Source: an uncultured Pelagibacteraceae bacterium
GTDB taxonomy: Bacteria; Pseudomonadota; Alphaproteobacteria; Pelagibacterales; Pelagibacteraceae
DNA length: 64,000 bases
Assembly (NCBI GenBank): GCA_902592655.1
Contig: CACJFE010000006.1
Coordinates: 19,686 to 83,685 of the forward strand
Reading direction: 5' to 3'
In this document: positions 21,560 through 30,841 of the stretch, piece after piece
Layout of the letters: each line of letters starts with the position of its first letter
How positions within the stretch are numbered: position 1 is the first letter of the stretch
The notes under the pieces: model-generated
Database searches by the model: none
What the model saw: only the letters and a program-made list of their open reading frames with translations
Told to the model about the DNA's origin: nothing
Program-made: the position numbers and the translations under genes

Positions 21560-24070
21560 TTATAAAATGTAGTTTACAATTTTATTTTTTACAAAAATAG
21601 TCTTCATAACTTTTTTATCTTTTAAATATTTTGCTGCTTTTGAATTTTCAATTACTAACTTATTGATTTTCTTAATGTCTAGATTTTTTTCCATTGATAA
21701 TATATCACGCGTTTTACCATTAATTTGTATTGCTATCTTAATTTCTTCTGAAATACTTTCGAGATTAACCTTAGGCCAATTGTTAACATCTTTACATTTT
21801 AATAGTTCTAAACATTCGTTCGCCAAGTGAGGTATAAAAGGAACCATTAATTTCATTGTTTTTATTATATTTTCAGAAAAGGTTTTATTACTTATTTTAT
21901 TCCGCACATTATCTTTTAAATATCTAAAAATTTCATAAAAAAGCGCAACTGAAACATTTAATCTAAAATTATTTACAGAGTCATCGATCTTTTTTACATA
22001 GCTATTGATTTTACTGACGAATTTAGCTTCCACGACTTCATCAGTTTCTTTTTCTACTCTATTTAAAATAGAGTTATTTAAATCCCAAATTCTCTGTAGA
22101 AATTTATTTGATGATGCTACCCCAATATCTGACCATTGAATATCTTTTTCTGGAGGGCTGTCAGACAGTATGAACAATCTAACTGCATCTGCTCCGTACC
22201 TTTTTATCATCGTTTCAGGGTCAACTGTATTTTTTTTGGATTTTGACATTGACTCAGGGGGGCCAATGACAACATCAGATTTATCGATTATTTTTAATGC
22301 TTTATTGTCATTAATTTTTTCAATTTCTTCAGGATATAACCAATTTCCCTTTTTGTCTTTGTAAGTCTCATGGCAAACCATGCCCTGAGTAAATAAATTT
22401 TTAAAAGGTTCATTAAATTTTAAATTATTTTTACACTTCTTCAAACTTTTAGTGAAAAATCTAGAATAGAGTAGGTGAAGTATTGCATGTTCGACTCCCC
22501 CGATATATTGATCGACCGGCATCCAGTAATTTACTTTTTCCTCATCATAAGGCGATTTTGTATGTTGTGGTGAGCAGAATCTTAGATAGTACCAAGATGA
22601 GTCCACAAAAGTGTCTAAAGTATCAGTCTCTCTAATAGCTTTTTTCCCAGTTTTTTTTTGAGTTGTGTTTTTCCAATCTAAATTGCTATCAAGTGGATTT
22701 CCGCTTGAGGTTAAATCTATTTTTTCAGGTAACTCTATAGGTAATTCACTTTTTTCTACAGGGACTACACTACCATCCTCTAAATATATCATTGGAATAG
22801 GGCATCCCCAATATCTCTGTCTAGATATACCCCAATCTTTTAAACGATATTGTACTTTTTTTTTTCCAATTTTTTTTTTTTCGATTCTATCTATTATCAC
22901 CTCTTTAGCTTTCTGAATGTTCAAATTATTTAAAAAGTCTGAATTAATTAAAATACCATCACCAGTATATGCCTCTGACAAAATATTGTTATTATTTTTA
23001 TCTGATACAACCTTAATAATTTCTAAATTGTATTTTTTTGCAAAATCAAAGTCCCTTTGATCGTGTGCAGGACAACCAAAAATTGCTCCGCTGCCATAAT
23101 CCATCAAAACAAAATTAGCAAAGTAAACTGGTATCAATTTATCTTTAATAAAAGGGTGTTTAGCCAGCATGTCTGTTTTAAATCCAATTTTTTCGGCGTT
23201 AGCCAGAGCCTCTTCGGTAGTTCCTGATTTGTTACATTCTAGTTTAAAATTTAAAAATTCTCTATTTTTTGTAAAACTCTTACTTAAAGGATGATCTACT
23301 GATAGAGCTATAAATGTGGCACCAAAAATTGTATCAGGACGTGTCGTAAAAATATTAATATTTTCTTTTTGACTTTTTAGCTCAAATTCTATTTCACAAC
23401 CTAAAGATTTTCCAATCCAATTTTTTTGCATTAATTTAACTTTTTGTGGCCATGCTTCTAAACTATCCAAATCCTTTAATAGCTCTTCAGAAAATTTTGA
23501 AATATTAAAGAACCATTGCGATAGTTTTTTTCTTTCAACAACTGCATTAGATCGCCATCCTCTTCCATTAATAACTTGCTCATTTGCCAAGACAGTTTTT
23601 TCTATTGGATCCCAATTTACATATGTTTCTTTTCTTGAAACTAACCCCGCGTTATAAAAATCTATAAAAATTTCTTGTTGATGTTTATAATATTCTTTAT
23701 CACAGGTAGAAATTTCTAAATCCCAATCAATTGATAGACCCAACATCTTCAGTTGATTTCTCATTGTATCTATATTTTTTTTGGTCCAATCTTTGGGGTG
23801 TAAATTATTTTGTCTAGAAGCATTTTCTGCAGGTAATCCAAAAGCGTCCCACCCCATTGGATGTAAAACGTTAAAACCGTTAAGATATTTATAGCGTGCT
23901 ATTACATCTCCAATTGTATAATTTCTAACATGTCCCATGTGGATTTTTCCAGATGGATAAGGAAACATTTCTAAACAATAAAATTTTGATCCAGATTTGT
24001 TATTTAAATTTGTTTTATTAAATTTATTTTGCCATTTCTTTTCAATAACTTGAAAATTTATTCTTTCCAT
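21560..24070 (-). CDS. leuS: Leucyl-tRNA synthetase
   Basis: [21 protein letters not shown] (HIGH), [11 protein letters not shown] (KMSKS). Confidence 0.98.
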   Translation of the reverse strand: MERINFQVIEKKWQNKFNKTNLNNKSGSKFYCLEMFPYPSGKIHMGHVRNYTIGDVIARYKYLNGFNVLHPMGWDAFGLPAENASRQNNLHPKDWTKKNIDTMRNQLKMLGLSIDWDLEISTCDKEYYKHQQEIFIDFYNAGLVSRKETYVNWDPIEKTVLANEQVINGRGWRSNAVVERKKLSQWFFNISKFSEELLKDLDSLEAWPQKVKLMQKNWIGKSLGCEIEFELKSQKENINIFTTRPDTIFGATFIALSVDHPLSKSFTKNREFLNFKLECNKSGTTEEALANAEKIGFKTDMLAKHPFIKDKLIPVYFANFVLMDYGSGAIFGCPAHDQRDFDFAKKYNLEIIKVVSDKNNNNILSEAYTGDGILINSDFLNNLNIQKAKEVIIDRIEKKKIGKKKVQYRLKDWGISRQRYWGCPIPMIYLEDGSVVPVEKSELPIELPEKIDLTSSGNPLDSNLDWKNTTQKKTGKKAIRETDTLDTFVDSSWYYLRFCSPQHTKSPYDEEKVNYWMPVDQYIGGVEHAILHLLYSRFFTKSLKKCKNNLKFNEPFKNLFTQGMVCHETYKDKKGNWLYPEEIEKINDNKALKIIDKSDVVIGPPESMSKSKKNTVDPETMIKRYGADAVRLFILSDSPPEKDIQWSDIGVASSNKFLQRIWDLNNSILNRVEKETDEVVEAKFVSKINSYVKKIDDSVNNFRLNVSVALFYEIFRYLKDNVRNKISNKTFSENIIKTMKLMVPFIPHLANECLELLKCKDVNNWPKVNLESISEEIKIAIQINGKTRDILSMEKNLDIKKINKLVIENSKAAKYLKDKKVMKTIFVKNKIVNYIL

Positions 24071-24076
24071 AGAGAT

Positions 24077-24607
24077 TTATTTTTTTTTCTCTTTAGCATC
24101 TCTTTCTAGCTGTGCAGCCTTCTTCAATATTGTAGCGTGAAGTTCTTCCTTAATGCTGGTTTGTTCTAATAAAACAATTTTACAATTATTAGTGTTTGCA
24201 CAAGTTTTTTTATGTACTATAACTTTTAAACTTTCACTTCTGATATCATTAGATAAAAACCTTAAAGAAATCTTAATTGACTCACGACTACTATTATTAT
24301 CGTAATACCAATCTGTAATTATTATTCCACCAGAATAATCAACAGTAGTTAAAGGTAAAAAATCTAAAGTCTCCAAAGACGCTCTCCACATAGGATTTGA
24401 TGTGCTAAACTCATAATTAGTACCTCGTCTACCACCCATTAACCCTTCTAATGAAATTCCTCTCCCTTCATCAACTGCCTGTCTCGCCCTTTCTTCAGCA
24501 TTAACGGGCACTGATTTATCGACTTTCTCAGGCTTTAAAGCTGCACAAGACGTCAAAAAAACAAGTATAATCAGGGTTTTTAATGCAATTTTAAACATGA
24601 AAATCAT
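24077..24607 (-). CDS. DUF3576-like lipoprotein
   Basis: Lipobox FLTSC; WRASLETLDFLPL...GGIIITDWY. Confidence 0.8.
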   Translation of the reverse strand: MIFMFKIALKTLIILVFLTSCAALKPEKVDKSVPVNAEERARQAVDEGRGISLEGLMGGRRGTNYEFSTSNPMWRASLETLDFLPLTTVDYSGGIIITDWYYDNNSSRESIKISLRFLSNDIRSESLKVIVHKKTCANTNNCKIVLLEQTSIKEELHATILKKAAQLERDAKEKKK

Positions 24608-24802
24608 TAATACATAAATAATTCCTCAATTTAAAGTGTATTAATAATTGTTGAAAATAAGGATAATATTAAGTGTGACTAATTTATCACATCAATTTAA
24701 AAAAAGCATTAAAAAATAACATTTTAAACACTTTTTGTGTCTGAACTAGTAAAAATAGCCCGTTAAATATTAAATTTAATAAATAACAACAAAGGATAAA
24801 AA

Positions 24803-25879
24803 ATGAGAACAATAATGAAAACTTTATTCGTTATCATCTCTGCATTTTCTTTAGTTACTGCATCACACGCAGGTGAAATGACTGTTACAGGTTCTGCAAA
24901 AGCAACTTATAACATCACATCTGGTAAAAGTAACGTTGGAAAAGGTATTGGTGTTGCTAACGAATTAGCATTCACAGCTACAGGTGAAATCGACAACGGT
25001 TTTACTTGGAAAGCGCAAATAGAGTTAGATCCAACTGATGGAGTAGACGCAGGTATTACAGATACTGATGCTCAATCTGGTTCAGCTCTTAACGATGACT
25101 CAAGATTCGAGTTAACAATGGGTGATCTTGGTATGGTAGGTATCTACGTATCAGAAGGTGGAGAAAACAACAAATACAAAGCATCACAAGATGCAGTATT
25201 AATTTCTACAGATACAGGTACAACACCAGGGATCAAGTATCCAACAGACTTAGGCGCATTTAACTCAGTTAAATACGTTTCACCGACTTTTGATGTATAT
25301 GGTGCAAGCATCAGCGCATCTTACGGTGTTGGAGTTGAAGGTGGAGACTTAGGAGAAGAAGGTTCATCTTCTAACAACCCAGGTGCAGTTAATGACACAA
25401 CAGCAGAACAGTACGGACTATACGTTTCGTATGGTGGTTTAGGTGCTAGTGCAAACTACGTAGAAGTAGACCAAGCTAACGCTAATGCTACACAGAACCA
25501 AAAAAATCATGGTGGTGGATATTCATTTACTTATGATATCGGAAACTTCGGTTTAGGTTACGGTAAAACGTACCAAAACCCAGCAATAGCAGGTTTCCCA
25601 GGTTCAACTGCTACAGCTGAGTACTATGAAACAACTATGATTTCTGTAGGTGCTAAGGTAAATGATCAATTTTCAGTATCTTACACAACAGAGAAATCAG
25701 AGCAGAATAACGCAACTGCAGGTGCAACACTGTACGATGTAGAAGCGAGAACAGTACAAGCTGCTTACAACATGGGCGGATTAACAATCGGTTTATCTCA
25801 AGCTACGTTTGAGAATGCCGCTTACGCTGATGTAGATGATATAAACGAGTTTATATTATCACTAAGTGCTGCATTCTAA
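24803..25879 (+). CDS. Outer membrane porin (gram-negative trimeric porin-like)
   Basis: Signal peptide ending SHAGEMTVTGSAKATYN, repetitive amphipathic beta strands, C-terminal FILSLSAAF; ~195 bp upstream region. Confidence 0.85.
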   Translation: MRTIMKTLFVIISAFSLVTASHAGEMTVTGSAKATYNITSGKSNVGKGIGVANELAFTATGEIDNGFTWKAQIELDPTDGVDAGITDTDAQSGSALNDDSRFELTMGDLGMVGIYVSEGGENNKYKASQDAVLISTDTGTTPGIKYPTDLGAFNSVKYVSPTFDVYGASISASYGVGVEGGDLGEEGSSSNNPGAVNDTTAEQYGLYVSYGGLGASANYVEVDQANANATQNQKNHGGGYSFTYDIGNFGLGYGKTYQNPAIAGFPGSTATAEYYETTMISVGAKVNDQFSVSYTTEKSEQNNATAGATLYDVEARTVQAAYNMGGLTIGLSQATFENAAYADVDDINEFILSLSAAF

Positions 25880-25894
25880 TAAATTGTAGTATTA

Positions 25895-26467
25895 TTAAAA
25901 AAGCCGGCTAATTATAGCCGGCTTTTTTTTTACCTCAGATAAAATCGCAAAGGCTTCAGCATTAACATTTTTAAGTCTGTTTATATTTGATATCCTTATT
26001 CCACCTAAAGGACACAAGTTGCAATTAAATTTTTTAATAAGTAAATTAAACTTAATTATTCCTAAATAATCTTTTTTATTTTTATAATTAGTTTTAAACA
26101 ATCTTGAGAGAAATATTTCAGTACATCTTTGTTTTTTCTTCATATCAATTTCCGCTCTGTTATGAGCAGAACCTATTATTTTAAATTTTTTTGATACAAA
26201 TCTCAGAAATTTTAAATTCTTGTTATATGAAGATAAGTATATACCATCGCAATTAATCAATTTAGCTAGCTTTATATTGTTTGCGACGTAAAGACTTATA
26301 CCTCTTTGTTTACAATTACGTCTAAAATTTAATAGATCTCTGTATTTCTCTCTTATCTGTTGATTTCTGAATATTATTTTAAATTTATTCCTTTTTTTTA
26401 CATTACTTAAATCTATATCTTTGGTATTTTCTATAATTAGATAGTAATTTTTTTTAAAAGAAAACAT
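25895..26467 (-). CDS. ThiE/TenI-like thiamine phosphate synthase family protein (divergent)
   Basis: CDGIYLSS, IGSAHNRAEI, PLGGI motifs; gene neighbourhood. Confidence 0.65.
   Translation of the reverse strand: MFSFKKNYYLIIENTKDIDLSNVKKRNKFKIIFRNQQIREKYRDLLNFRRNCKQRGISLYVANNIKLAKLINCDGIYLSSYNKNLKFLRFVSKKFKIIGSAHNRAEIDMKKKQRCTEIFLSRLFKTNYKNKKDYLGIIKFNLLIKKFNCNLCPLGGIRISNINRLKNVNAEAFAILSEVKKKPAIISRLF
25900..25931 (+). terminator. Strong rho-independent terminator after the porin, overlapping the 3' end of the convergent ThiE-like gene
   Basis: AAGCCGGCTAATTATAGCCGGCTTTTTTTTT stem-loop plus T tract. Confidence 0.9.
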
Positions 26468-27118
26468 ATGACCAGCATAGTAGAAAGCTTTAAGAAAATA
26501 AATTCTAATATTTTAAGATTAGACCTAAAAAAAAATGTAAATATAATTGCGGTAAGTAAAACGTTCTCAATTGATCATATTAAGCCATTAATTGACTTTG
26601 GTCATACTCATTTTGGTGAAAATAAAGTTCAAGAAGCGGCTACAAAATGGAGCGAAGTAAAAAAAGAAAAACCAAATATCAAACTACACATGGTTGGCAA
26701 ATTACAAAGTAACAAAGCTAAAGGTGCTGTAGAAATCTTTGATTATATACACTCTTTAGATAATCAAAAGTTAGCTGACGTTTTATCAAAAGCACAAAAT
26801 AATAAAAATAAATACCTTAAGTATTTTATTCAAGTCAATATAGGTAATGAAATTCAAAAATCAGGAATATCAATATCTGAATTAGATGATTTTTATAATT
26901 ATTGCGTAAATGAAAAAAAACTTGAGATAATTGGCCTGATGATCATTCCTCCTAATGATAATAATACTATAAAATATTTTAAAACAATTAATGAACTGAA
27001 TAGTTCTTTAGCATTAAAAGAACTTAGTATGGGTATGTCCGCAGATTATTTAGAGGCTCTTAATCATGGTGCAACATTTGTAAGAATTGGTAGCTCTATT
27101 TTTGGGGAAAGATCTTAA
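26468..27118 (+). CDS. YggS family PLP-dependent protein (PLPBP)
   Basis: IIAVSKTFS, FGENKVQEA, HMVGKLQSNK, LSMGMSADYLEAL, RIGSSIFGER. Confidence 0.95.
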   Translation: MTSIVESFKKINSNILRLDLKKNVNIIAVSKTFSIDHIKPLIDFGHTHFGENKVQEAATKWSEVKKEKPNIKLHMVGKLQSNKAKGAVEIFDYIHSLDNQKLADVLSKAQNNKNKYLKYFIQVNIGNEIQKSGISISELDDFYNYCVNEKKLEIIGLMIIPPNDNNTIKYFKTINELNSSLALKELSMGMSADYLEALNHGATFVRIGSSIFGERS

Positions 27119-27596
27119 CTTTGGTTTTAATTTTTAATTGACTGATAATTTTTAGTAAAGAATATTTGTTAACTGCAATGCAACCTCTAGTCTTTGCATA
27201 ATTTCTTTTTGCGACATGAATAAAGATAGCACTGCCTTTATTCTTTTCGATCGGATTCATGTTATAATCTAATACTAAAATGATATCGTAGATATTTTCT
27301 TTTATAAATAATTTTTCGTGGCTGTATGAAAATGGAAGATAGACTAATTGATTGTATTTTTTTGAGGATGGATCATCACACCAACCCATATTTTTCGTTA
27401 TGCTAATTTTTTTTAACTTTGTCGACAAATTCTTTAATCTATCCTTCCTATAGAGTACAAATTTAATCTTATACTCTCCTTTTGGAGTAATTAAGTCACC
27501 TTCCTTTATCTTATTTTTAATTCCCCTTTTACCTATCGTACATTTTACTTTATAGTCATTATAAGTTAGATAATTTTTATTAATTTTTATATGCAT
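27096..27596 (-). CDS. L,D-transpeptidase (YkuD) family protein
   Basis: IFIHVAKRNYAKTRGCIAV catalytic His...Cys motif. Confidence 0.88.
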   Translation of the reverse strand: MHIKINKNYLTYNDYKVKCTIGKRGIKNKIKEGDLITPKGEYKIKFVLYRKDRLKNLSTKLKKISITKNMGWCDDPSSKKYNQLVYLPFSYSHEKLFIKENIYDIILVLDYNMNPIEKNKGSAIFIHVAKRNYAKTRGCIAVNKYSLLKIISQLKIKTKVKIFPQK

Positions 27597-28196
27597 GAAT
27601 TAAATGTATTAGTTTATGGCCCTGTATCATTTCAATATACATTAAATGAACTGAAGCCCTTTTTAAAGTTTAATCATTTACATGAAAGCTCAAAAGCTAG
27701 TTTTGATATAATTTTATTTCATGATGAAGCTTTAAATGACAAAAGAATAAAAGATATTATTGCTGATAGTAAACTTTTAAAAATTTGTGCCTCAAACAGT
27801 AAATACCATAAAGGAAACTTTGACACTTATATACAATTACCTACTACGGTAAAAGACATCAACCTAGCCGTTGAAAATACTTCTGCAAAAAAAAAATTTA
27901 GTATTAACTCATCTATTGAAGTAAAAAATTATCTACTAAATAAGAATGAAAAAAGATTGCTTAAAAACAACAACTTTATTATTTTAACCGAAAAAGAAAT
28001 TCATTTAATTGAACTTCTATTAAAAAATAAAAATCCTATTACAAAAGAAGTTATTCTGTCCTTAGTTTGGAATTATTCATCAGACGCTGATACCCATACC
28101 GTAGAGACGCATATTTATAGACTAAGAAAAAAAATTAACGATAAATTTAAAGATAACAAATTTATTCTTAATAATAAAAACGGTTATTATCTATGA
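27591..28196 (+). CDS. OmpR/PhoB-type winged-helix regulator with degenerate receiver-like N-terminus
   Basis: C-term LTEKEIHLIELLLKNKN...LVWNYSSDADTHTVETHIYRLRKKI...NGYYL. Confidence 0.85.
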   Translation: MHELNVLVYGPVSFQYTLNELKPFLKFNHLHESSKASFDIILFHDEALNDKRIKDIIADSKLLKICASNSKYHKGNFDTYIQLPTTVKDINLAVENTSAKKKFSINSSIEVKNYLLNKNEKRLLKNNNFIILTEKEIHLIELLLKNKNPITKEVILSLVWNYSSDADTHTVETHIYRLRKKINDKFKDNKFILNNKNGYYL

Positions 28197-28300
28197 AAAA
28201 AAGGAACCAATTCGCAAAAGATTTGTTCTCTCCCAAGTATAGAAAAAGAATAGTAAAACCAAAAAAAGGCAAAGGAAGCTTTAAAAGAAAAAAAAAATAG
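28193..28300 (+). CDS. Small basic protein resembling alternative ribosome-rescue factor ArfA (not in ORF track)
   Basis: MKKRNQFAKDLFSPKYRKRIVKPKKGKGSFKRKKK*; matches the ArfA signature [24 protein letters not shown]; ATGA overlap with upstream CDS. Confidence 0.7.
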   Translation: MKKRNQFAKDLFSPKYRKRIVKPKKGKGSFKRKKK

Positions 28301-28314
28301 GAGTCTACCTATTT
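28288..28314 (-). terminator. Candidate rho-independent terminator for the PfkB-family gene, overlapping the stop of the ArfA-like ORF
   Basis: Minus strand AAATAGG-TAGACT-CCTATTT followed by a T tract (plus-strand A10). Confidence 0.5.
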
Positions 28315-29237
28315 AATCTTGCGCCTATAATTTGTATTACCTTTGATGACATTTCTGTCCCTTTTTTTAAACTCTCTTTAATAGATTTCCCATTAATATA
28401 CCCGTGTAGAAAACCTCCAGCGAATAAGTCACCAGCACCAGTTAAATCAACTATCTTAAGGTTTTTTTCAGCATAGCACTCTAAGACTTCATCACCTTTT
28501 ATTGCTAAAGATCCTTTTTCACCTCGAGTTATCAAAATCAGCCTCCCAGTTTTTTTTGCAAAATCAATTACTTCCTCAAACTGATTTGTACCCAGTAATG
28601 ACATTATTTCTTGTTGATTAGCAAAAGTTATGTCTAATTTATTTTTTACTAAATTTAAAAAACTCTTTTTATGTCGCTCAACACAAAACAGGTCAGATAA
28701 CGACATTGCGACTTTATTTGCATTATTGATTGCTTTATCAAAAGCTTCTTTTGGCGCTCCTTCGTCCCATAAATAACCTTCAAGAAATAAAATTTCACTT
28801 TTTTTCACAGCATTTAGATCAATATCATCTCCATGAATTTTTCCTGCAGTACCAAGAAAAGTTATCATGGTTCTCTCGGAGTCAGGTGTTACCAAAATTA
28901 AACATGTACCAGTTGGCAGACTTTCTTTTTTCTTTTTGTAAAAGTACTGAATATTTTCTTTTTCTAAACCTTCTTCATATTTTCTACCAAAATCATCGTC
29001 ACTAACTTTACCAATAAATCCAACTTTATTGCCTAATTGAGATAAACCTACTATTGAATTTGCAACTGAACCACCAGATACAGTCTCTTCAATTTTTAGA
29101 TTTGAAAGTAATCTATTTAATTCATTTCCATCAACAAGTTTCATTGTACTTTTTGTTAAAGAGTTTTCCTGAAGAAAGGAGTCTTCTACTTTGCAGATGA
29201 CATCAACTATGGCGTTTCCAATACCTAATATCTTCAT
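28305..29237 (-). CDS. PfkB family carbohydrate/adenosine kinase
   Basis: GGSVANSIVGLSQLG, DLTGAGDLFAGGFLHG. Confidence 0.92.
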   Translation of the reverse strand: MKILGIGNAIVDVICKVEDSFLQENSLTKSTMKLVDGNELNRLLSNLKIEETVSGGSVANSIVGLSQLGNKVGFIGKVSDDDFGRKYEEGLEKENIQYFYKKKKESLPTGTCLILVTPDSERTMITFLGTAGKIHGDDIDLNAVKKSEILFLEGYLWDEGAPKEAFDKAINNANKVAMSLSDLFCVERHKKSFLNLVKNKLDITFANQQEIMSLLGTNQFEEVIDFAKKTGRLILITRGEKGSLAIKGDEVLECYAEKNLKIVDLTGAGDLFAGGFLHGYINGKSIKESLKKGTEMSSKVIQIIGARLNR

Positions 29238-29242
29238 AAAGA

Positions 29243-29896
29243 TTATGCTTTTTTCGTTTTAATCGGTTTTTTTCTTTTTGGATAACAGCTTTTACAAATT
29301 TTACAAGTTATTCCATAACAATCCCTGGCTTTACAATATTCTCGCCCATACCAAATAATTTGAAGATGTAGTTTATTCCAATATTTCTTAGGAAATATAT
29401 TTTTTAAATCCTTTTCTGTTTGGATTACATTTTTTCCATTTGTAAGGCCCCATCTTTGTGCAAGTCTATGGATGTGTGTATCAACAGGAAAAGCTGGATA
29501 ACCAAAACCTTGAGACATCACAACACTAGCTGTTTTGTGTCCTACACCTGGAAGTTTTTCTAATTGTTCATAGGTTTTTGGTACTTTTCCGTCGTATTTT
29601 TCAACTAATGTTTTAGATAAATAAAAAATACTTTTAGCTTTTACTCTAAAAATTCCAATTTTCTTAATTAGACGTTCAATTTTCTTTCTTCCTAATTTAA
29701 CGAAATGATGAGGACGATTATACTTTGGATAAATATTTTTGGTAACATTATTTACATTCACATCTGTACATTGTGCTGAAAGTAAAACAGAAATTAGTAG
29801 AGTAAAAATATTTTTGTAATTTAAAGGCACTGGAACTTTTGGATAAGTTTTGTTTAAAATCTTTAGAATGATCTTTGATTTTTCTTTGTTGTTCAC
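29243..29896 (-). CDS. nth: Endonuclease III
   Basis: LISVLLSAQCTDVNVN, LPGVGHKTASVV HhH, CKARDCYGITCKICKSC Fe-S cluster cysteines. Confidence 0.96.
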   Translation of the reverse strand: MNNKEKSKIILKILNKTYPKVPVPLNYKNIFTLLISVLLSAQCTDVNVNNVTKNIYPKYNRPHHFVKLGRKKIERLIKKIGIFRVKAKSIFYLSKTLVEKYDGKVPKTYEQLEKLPGVGHKTASVVMSQGFGYPAFPVDTHIHRLAQRWGLTNGKNVIQTEKDLKNIFPKKYWNKLHLQIIWYGREYCKARDCYGITCKICKSCYPKRKKPIKTKKA

Positions 29897-30669
29897 TTAA
29901 AGTTTAAAAGATCTCTCATAGAGTAAAGCCCAGGTTTCTTTCCATTAAGCCACTTTGCTGCAATTAGCGCTCCTTCGGAGTATAAAGCTCGATCAAAAGA
30001 TTCATGATTTAAAGTTATGATTTCTTTGCCACTAGAAAATTTTACTTCATGTTCACCCACAAAAGCACCTTTTCTAATAGAATTAAAATTTATTTTTTTA
30101 GAAAAAGGAAAAGTCTTTTTATTCAAATATTTTTTTCCAATTATATTACGTAAATTTTTATTTTTGCCTGTGGCTATCCCTTGTCCTAGCATTAAAGCTG
30201 TTCCTGATGGGTAATCTATTTTATTTTTATGATGAACTTCATAAATCTTACTTAGAAAATTATTTCCTAGTGACCTAGATGTAATTTCTGTTAGATACAT
30301 TAATAAATTAACTCCTAAACTCATATTCCCTGCCTTTAGCACTGGAATTTTTCTTGCAAAAGTCTTGATAATCTTTTCTTGCTTATTAGTGAAACCTGTG
30401 GTCCCGATTACAACCTTTTTTTTTAATTTTAATGCAATTTTTAGAACTTCTAAAGTACACTTAGGTACAGTAAAATCAATTATCACATTTGCTTTTTTAA
30501 ATGCCTCTGAGTTATTCAAAGAGGGATATAACCCATTAATTTTCCTTTTGATTTTTACACTTTCAGTTAATGAAACTAATTTAAAATTTTTATTAGATTG
30601 AGATGATTTTATGAGCTGCTGGCCCATTCTACCCAGACATCCAGTAATTGCTAAATTAATTTTTTTCAT
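29893..30669 (-). CDS. dapB: 4-hydroxy-tetrahydrodipicolinate reductase
   Basis: AITGCLGRMGQQLI, VIGTTGF, EVHHKNKIDYPSGTAL. Confidence 0.95.
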   Translation of the reverse strand: MKKINLAITGCLGRMGQQLIKSSQSNKNFKLVSLTESVKIKRKINGLYPSLNNSEAFKKANVIIDFTVPKCTLEVLKIALKLKKKVVIGTTGFTNKQEKIIKTFARKIPVLKAGNMSLGVNLLMYLTEITSRSLGNNFLSKIYEVHHKNKIDYPSGTALMLGQGIATGKNKNLRNIIGKKYLNKKTFPFSKKINFNSIRKGAFVGEHEVKFSSGKEIITLNHESFDRALYSEGALIAAKWLNGKKPGLYSMRDLLNFK

Positions 30670-30836
30670 TTATCGATTAAGTAAATTATTACAACTATAA
30701 CAATCACGATGAAAGTCCAAATTGATAAATTACTCATAAATTTTTTTAAGTTAGAGTTTGTAGATAAAAAACCAGGTAAGATTAACGCTAATACTGCAAT
30801 CAAAAAGATTACAGACATTATTTGATCAATTTCCAT
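30666..30836 (-). CDS. 56-aa small two-TM-like membrane protein upstream of dapB (not in ORF track)
   Basis: MEIDQIMSVIFLIAVLALILPGFLSTNSNLKKFMSNLSIWTFIVIVIVVIIYLIDK*; ATGA overlap with dapB start. Confidence 0.65.
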   Translation of the reverse strand: MEIDQIMSVIFLIAVLALILPGFLSTNSNLKKFMSNLSIWTFIVIVIVVIIYLIDK

Positions 30837-30841
30837 TCAAA

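Noticed and set aside
24608-24802. tRNA or sRNA in the longest intergenic region
   Set aside because: No cloverleaf, CCA end or terminator found; most simply the porin promoter/leader.
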